A DNA stretch of 8,780 nt from Bacillota bacterium (lineage in GTDB: Bacteria > Bacillota > Clostridia > DSM-8532). Location of the stretch: contig JAEXPO010000489.1 of assembly GCA_023446675.1 (NCBI GenBank), forward strand, positions 1 through 8,780, in the 5' to 3' direction. Made by a program: the position numbers and the translations under genes. The stretch's first letter is position 1. The number at the start of each line of letters is the position of its first letter. The notes beneath the pieces were generated by a model. That model did no database searches. It was not told where the DNA came from and saw only the letters and a list, made by a program, of their open reading frames with translations. This document shows, piece by piece, positions 6,894 to 8,780 of the stretch.

Positions 6894-6902
6894 TTTTCTA
6901 AT

Positions 6903-6908
6903 CCCTCC
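6903..6908 (-). promoter_or_regulatory. Ribosome binding site that selects a TTG start for the GntR gene
   Basis: The minus strand reads GGAGGG, then 9 bases, then TTG at 6893-6891. This is the only good Shine-Dalgarno match near the start of the gene and argues for TTG over the ATG at 6920, which is preceded by GAATTTCC. Confidence 0.6.
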
Positions 6909-6932
6909 GTATACTGGCATGGAAATTCATAA

Positions 6933-6956
6933 ATCATTAGACGTCAAACGTATGAT
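6933..6956. promoter_or_regulatory. Candidate operator of the GntR/glycosidase unit
   Basis: An inverted repeat ATCAT (6933-6937), 14 bases, ATGAT (6952-6956), with ACGT-CAA-ACGT (6941-6951) inside, lies just downstream of the predicted transcription start. Placement from about +4 to +27 suits steric repression, and FCD-type GntR proteins commonly repress their own promoters. The half-sites are short, so binding is a prediction. Confidence 0.4.
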
Positions 6957-6966
6957 GTTTTACTTT

Positions 6967-6994
6967 ATTATAATAGTAAAAAGTCAAAAGTCAA
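6967..6994 (-). promoter_or_regulatory. Sigma-A-type promoter of the GntR/glycosidase unit
   Basis: On the minus strand TTGACT (6994-6989) and a perfect TATAAT (6972-6967) are separated by 16 bases. A second TTGACT (6987-6982) is too close to serve as the -35. Predicted transcription start is near 6960, giving a leader of about 67 nt to the TTG codon. Confidence 0.7.
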
Positions 6995-7215
6995 TGCCTG
7001 AAAAAATTGGTTTGCCTAATTATTTGGAAACCTCATTTGGAAAAACAAAACGAAAAACAGGAATTGTTTTATTGCAATGGATGCGAAAGGTATAACTTCA
7101 TTAATCTACTTGATATAAAAGTTTAGTATTCTACAAAAAATAACGTTGTATTCATTATAGAAAGAAAAATGAATGTTTGTGGAAAGCAAAATGACTCTTT
7201 ATGAAAGGAGTAAAG
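6995..7215. other. AT-rich divergent intergenic region upstream of the SLH gene
   Basis: With the GntR promoter it makes an AT-rich gap of roughly 300 bp between divergent genes. It must hold the promoter of the SLH gene. The best -10 I see is TATAAC (7091-7096), with a poor -35 TTTATT (7068-7073) at 17 bases, so the promoter is not settled. Other items are a direct repeat ATTTGGAAA (7022-7030, 7035-7043) and a small hairpin ATTCAT/ATGAAT (7150-7155, 7169-7174). No riboswitch was recognised. Confidence 0.3.
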
Positions 7216-8292
7216 ATGAAAGCGAAAAAATGGACAGCTTTAGTTTTAAGTGCTCTCATTATGGCAGCAGGTACCTTATCGACCCTGGCGGCTTCTTTTG
7301 TGGATGTGCAGGATAATTATCCTTATAAAACGGCCGTGGATTTTTGTCAAGCCAAAGGCTATGTCAAAGGAACCGGCTCAGATGCATTCAGGCCGGATGC
7401 AAAGCTCACTCGAGGTGAAATGGCGGTTATTTGGTGCCGATTCCTGAAAATTAAGGAAGTAAACCATGGTTTTTCCGACATTACCCAATTAAAAGATTTT
7501 TACGAAATGCCCACCATTGTTCTTTACAGCCTGGGAATACTAAGCGGGACAACCGATACCCGGTTTTCACCGGAGCAGTTTGTTTCAAGAGAGCAAATTG
7601 CTTTAATTACCAAGCGCATCTTTAATTTGGGCGTAGCAAATTCCGATGCCTATATGGAGTATGAAGATCACGAACGAATTTCCAATTGGGCAAGAGATGG
7701 TATTTCTGCCAGCCTAAACGCAGATGTATTTGAAGGCCTTTACGATGGGGCCAGCTTAAATCCGGGCCAGGCTGTTACCCGGGGAGAGTTATGCAAGCTG
7801 ATATATAATATGTCCATGCCTTCCTTCTCCATCCGTATCGCTACACTGACAGGCGGAACCATTACAGCCAATCGGACAAAGGCCCGGGCAGGTTCCACCA
7901 TTATCCTGACCATAATACCGGATGACGGCAAGCAGCTTAAGGCAGGCACTTTGAAATATGGTAATGAGGTAATTGAAGGAAATTCCTTTACCATGCCAAG
8001 CAAGAATGTTCTTATAACAGCAGAATTCGAAAGTAAGCCGGTGGTGCTTGAAGCCCTGGCGGTAACCAGCCCGCCGTCCAAGACAGTGTACGCCAAAGGC
8101 GAGGCCCTGGATTTAAGCGGCCTTGTAGTAACCGCTACCTTAAGCGACGGTACGGTCACCCATGTTACCCAATATACCACCAGCCCTGCCGCAGGCACGG
8201 TTTTAGGCACAGCCGGAACAATTCATGTAAGTATAAGCTATAATCAGGGAAGCATTACAAAAACAGCAGGCTTTAACGTAGAGGTAACTTAA
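7216..8292 (+). CDS. Exported S-layer-homology protein with InlB-type repeat and Big_3 domain
   Basis: The start ATG at 7216 follows AAAGGAG (7204-7210) with a 5-base spacer. The in-frame ATG at 7201 would overlap that site. The 358-residue product begins with a signal peptide (MKAKKWTALVLSALIMAAG, cleavage near residue 25). Three SLH domains follow, at about 27-78, 85-138 and 147-199, each ending in the SLH motif as LTRGEMA, VSREQIA and VTRGELC. They anchor proteins to cell-wall secondary polymers. Residues 203-272 fit a divergent InlB B-repeat (TLTGGTITANR, FTMPSKNVLITAEF), and 278-358 fit a Big_3 Ig-like domain (AVTSPPSKTVYAKGEALDLSGLVV). No enzymatic domain is present, so it is probably a surface or adhesion protein. 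It ends directly after Big_3, so it could be a shortened member of a larger class. Confidence 0.9.
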   Translation: MKAKKWTALVLSALIMAAGTLSTLAASFVDVQDNYPYKTAVDFCQAKGYVKGTGSDAFRPDAKLTRGEMAVIWCRFLKIKEVNHGFSDITQLKDFYEMPTIVLYSLGILSGTTDTRFSPEQFVSREQIALITKRIFNLGVANSDAYMEYEDHERISNWARDGISASLNADVFEGLYDGASLNPGQAVTRGELCKLIYNMSMPSFSIRIATLTGGTITANRTKARAGSTIILTIIPDDGKQLKAGTLKYGNEVIEGNSFTMPSKNVLITAEFESKPVVLEALAVTSPPSKTVYAKGEALDLSGLVVTATLSDGTVTHVTQYTTSPAAGTVLGTAGTIHVSISYNQGSITKTAGFNVEVT

Positions 8293-8364
8293 GGAGGATG
8301 GCGAGTAAAGGGAACAGAATCACAGCGGTTATTGTATTCTATTGTGAGAGGGTATTTAAATAAG

Positions 8365-8457
8365 TGTTTTCTGCCCAAGCCATCTTCAGTTCCGGCAACT
8401 CCGGAATAAAGGCACAGCAATTTATAATGTGTGCCGGGGTGGCTTGGCATGAAAACA
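8365..8457. repeat. 93-nt inverted-repeat element predicted to fold as a three-way junction
   Basis: The ends, 8365-8382 and 8440-8457, pair through 17 bp with two single-base bulges (C at 8376, T at 8450). Inside are two independent hairpins: TTCCGG (8390-8395) with CCGGAA (8401-8406), and GGCACA (8411-8416) with TGTGCC (8430-8435). The result is a closing stem with two arms. No T-tract follows on either strand, so it is not an ordinary terminator. I could not match it to a riboswitch or ribozyme class I know. AAGT occurs at both borders (8362-8365, 8457-8460). A structured RNA, an mRNA 3'-end element or a small non-autonomous repeat are the open options. Confidence 0.6.
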
Positions 8458-8567
8458 AGTCGGAAGAACCTTCTTTAGTACCTTATGGCTGATAAACGTC
8501 AATAAAAAAAGAATTTTTTAGGTGCTTCACTCCAATTGGGTTGCGGGCAAAGCCCTCTCCAGACAAC

Positions 8568-8607
8568 AAAAAAAACTGAGCAATCAGGGAAATTTCCCTT
8601 TACTCAG
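8568..8607 (-). terminator. Rho-independent terminator of rpsT
   Basis: On the minus strand CTGAG (8607-8603) pairs with CTCAG (8580-8576). An inner AGGGA/TCCCT stem has an AATT loop, and the hairpin is followed by eight T residues (8575-8568). It lies about 60 bp past the rpsT stop codon, as expected for this short, highly expressed gene. Confidence 0.88.
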
Positions 8608-8668
8608 CTTCTTTATAGCAAGATTCCCGGTGTTGCAGCAATAGCTTATTGCCAAACGAATGGGTTTC

Positions 8669-8780
8669 TTATTTTGCTGAAAGTGCATTCAAAGCCTTGG
8701 TAAGCTGGGACTTCTTTCTGGAGGCGGCGTTCTTGTGAATAAGATTCTTAGAGGCAGCCTGATCCACCTTTTTAATGGTA
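8669..8780 (-). CDS. rpsT: 30S ribosomal protein S20 (C-terminal part, 5' end outside window)
   Basis: Thirty-six codons before the TAA at 8669-8671 on the minus strand encode the C-terminus of S20. The stretch includes the family hallmark IHKNAASRKKSQLTK, preceded by VDQAASKNL. S20 binds 16S rRNA early in assembly of the small subunit and is an all-helical, very basic protein of about 85-90 residues, so more than half lies beyond the window edge. It is followed by a strong intrinsic terminator and converges with the SLH gene. Confidence 0.93.
   Translation of the reverse strand, partial: TIKKVDQAASKNLIHKNAASRKKSQLTKALNALSAK

Larger units (their letters stand above)
8293..8668. other. Convergent non-coding region between the SLH gene and rpsT
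   Basis: This 376-bp gap has no credible gene. It contains a large inverted repeat element (8365-8457), a GGGC-AAA-GCCC hairpin (8545-8555) without a T-tract, the rpsT terminator (8568-8607) and a small GCAATA/TATTGC hairpin (8638-8652). A 21-codon ORF at 8298-8363 begins directly on AGGAGG and is not believed. I see no clear terminator for the SLH gene. Confidence 0.5.

Noticed and set aside
6868..7095. A 75-codon plus-strand ORF in the divergent intergenic region
   Set aside because: It overlaps the start and promoter of the GntR gene, lies in AT-rich DNA, and its protein has no coding character.
8298..8363. A 21-codon ORF after the SLH gene with AGGAGG next to its ATG
   Set aside because: The Shine-Dalgarno sequence touches the ATG with no spacer, the peptide has no recognisable features, and it stops just before the inverted-repeat element.
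8365..8457. A c-di-GMP or other known riboswitch for a surface-protein gene
   Set aside because: The element is downstream of the SLH gene rather than upstream, and the conserved core sequences of the riboswitch classes I know are absent.
1..8780. CRISPR array, insertion sequence, tRNA, rRNA or a defence system
   Set aside because: I saw no regularly spaced repeats, no transposase or nuclease-like ORF, and no cloverleaf or rRNA sequence. All sizeable coding regions are explained by the genes listed.

Overview
The window looks like the chromosome of an endospore-forming Firmicute, most likely of class Clostridia. The evidence is an almost complete spoIIIA sporulation operon, Shine-Dalgarno-led genes of moderate GC content, and an exported S-layer-homology protein. 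The species cannot be told from the sequence.

Layout. (1) Bases 1-4383, plus strand: spoIIIAB (5' end outside the window), then spoIIIAC, AD, AE, AF, AG and AH. Their products build the channel in the forespore outer membrane, facing the mother cell, that works with SpoIIQ and is needed for late forespore gene expression. Gene order is canonical, but the AB-AC gap (171 bp) and the AD-AE gap (135 bp) are roomy and hold inverted repeats. (2) Bases 4384-4558: a convergent gap with two clean hairpins that lack the T-tract of a standard terminator. (3) Bases 4559-6994, minus strand: a small carbohydrate-use unit. It starts from a strong sigma-A-type promoter followed by a possible operator, then a FadR-type GntR regulator (probable TTG start), a truncated relic of a Gfo/Idh/MocA sugar oxidoreductase, and a cytoplasmic apiosidase-like (DUF4038, GH140-type) glycosidase. 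(4) Bases 7216-8292, plus strand: an exported protein with three SLH domains, an InlB-type repeat and a Big_3 Ig-like domain. (5) Bases 8293-8668: non-coding DNA with a 93-nt element predicted to fold as a three-way junction (17-bp bulged closing stem plus two hairpins) and the intrinsic terminator of rpsT. (6) Bases 8669-8780, minus strand: the 3' end of rpsT (ribosomal protein S20).

The sporulation operon is ordinary. The parts most worth a second look are the 93-nt structured element, the decayed oxidoreductase inside the glycosidase operon, the regulator's TTG start and missing metal ligand, and the structured gaps inside spoIIIA. I found no clear evidence of a new multi-gene system, CRISPR array, insertion sequence, tRNA or rRNA.
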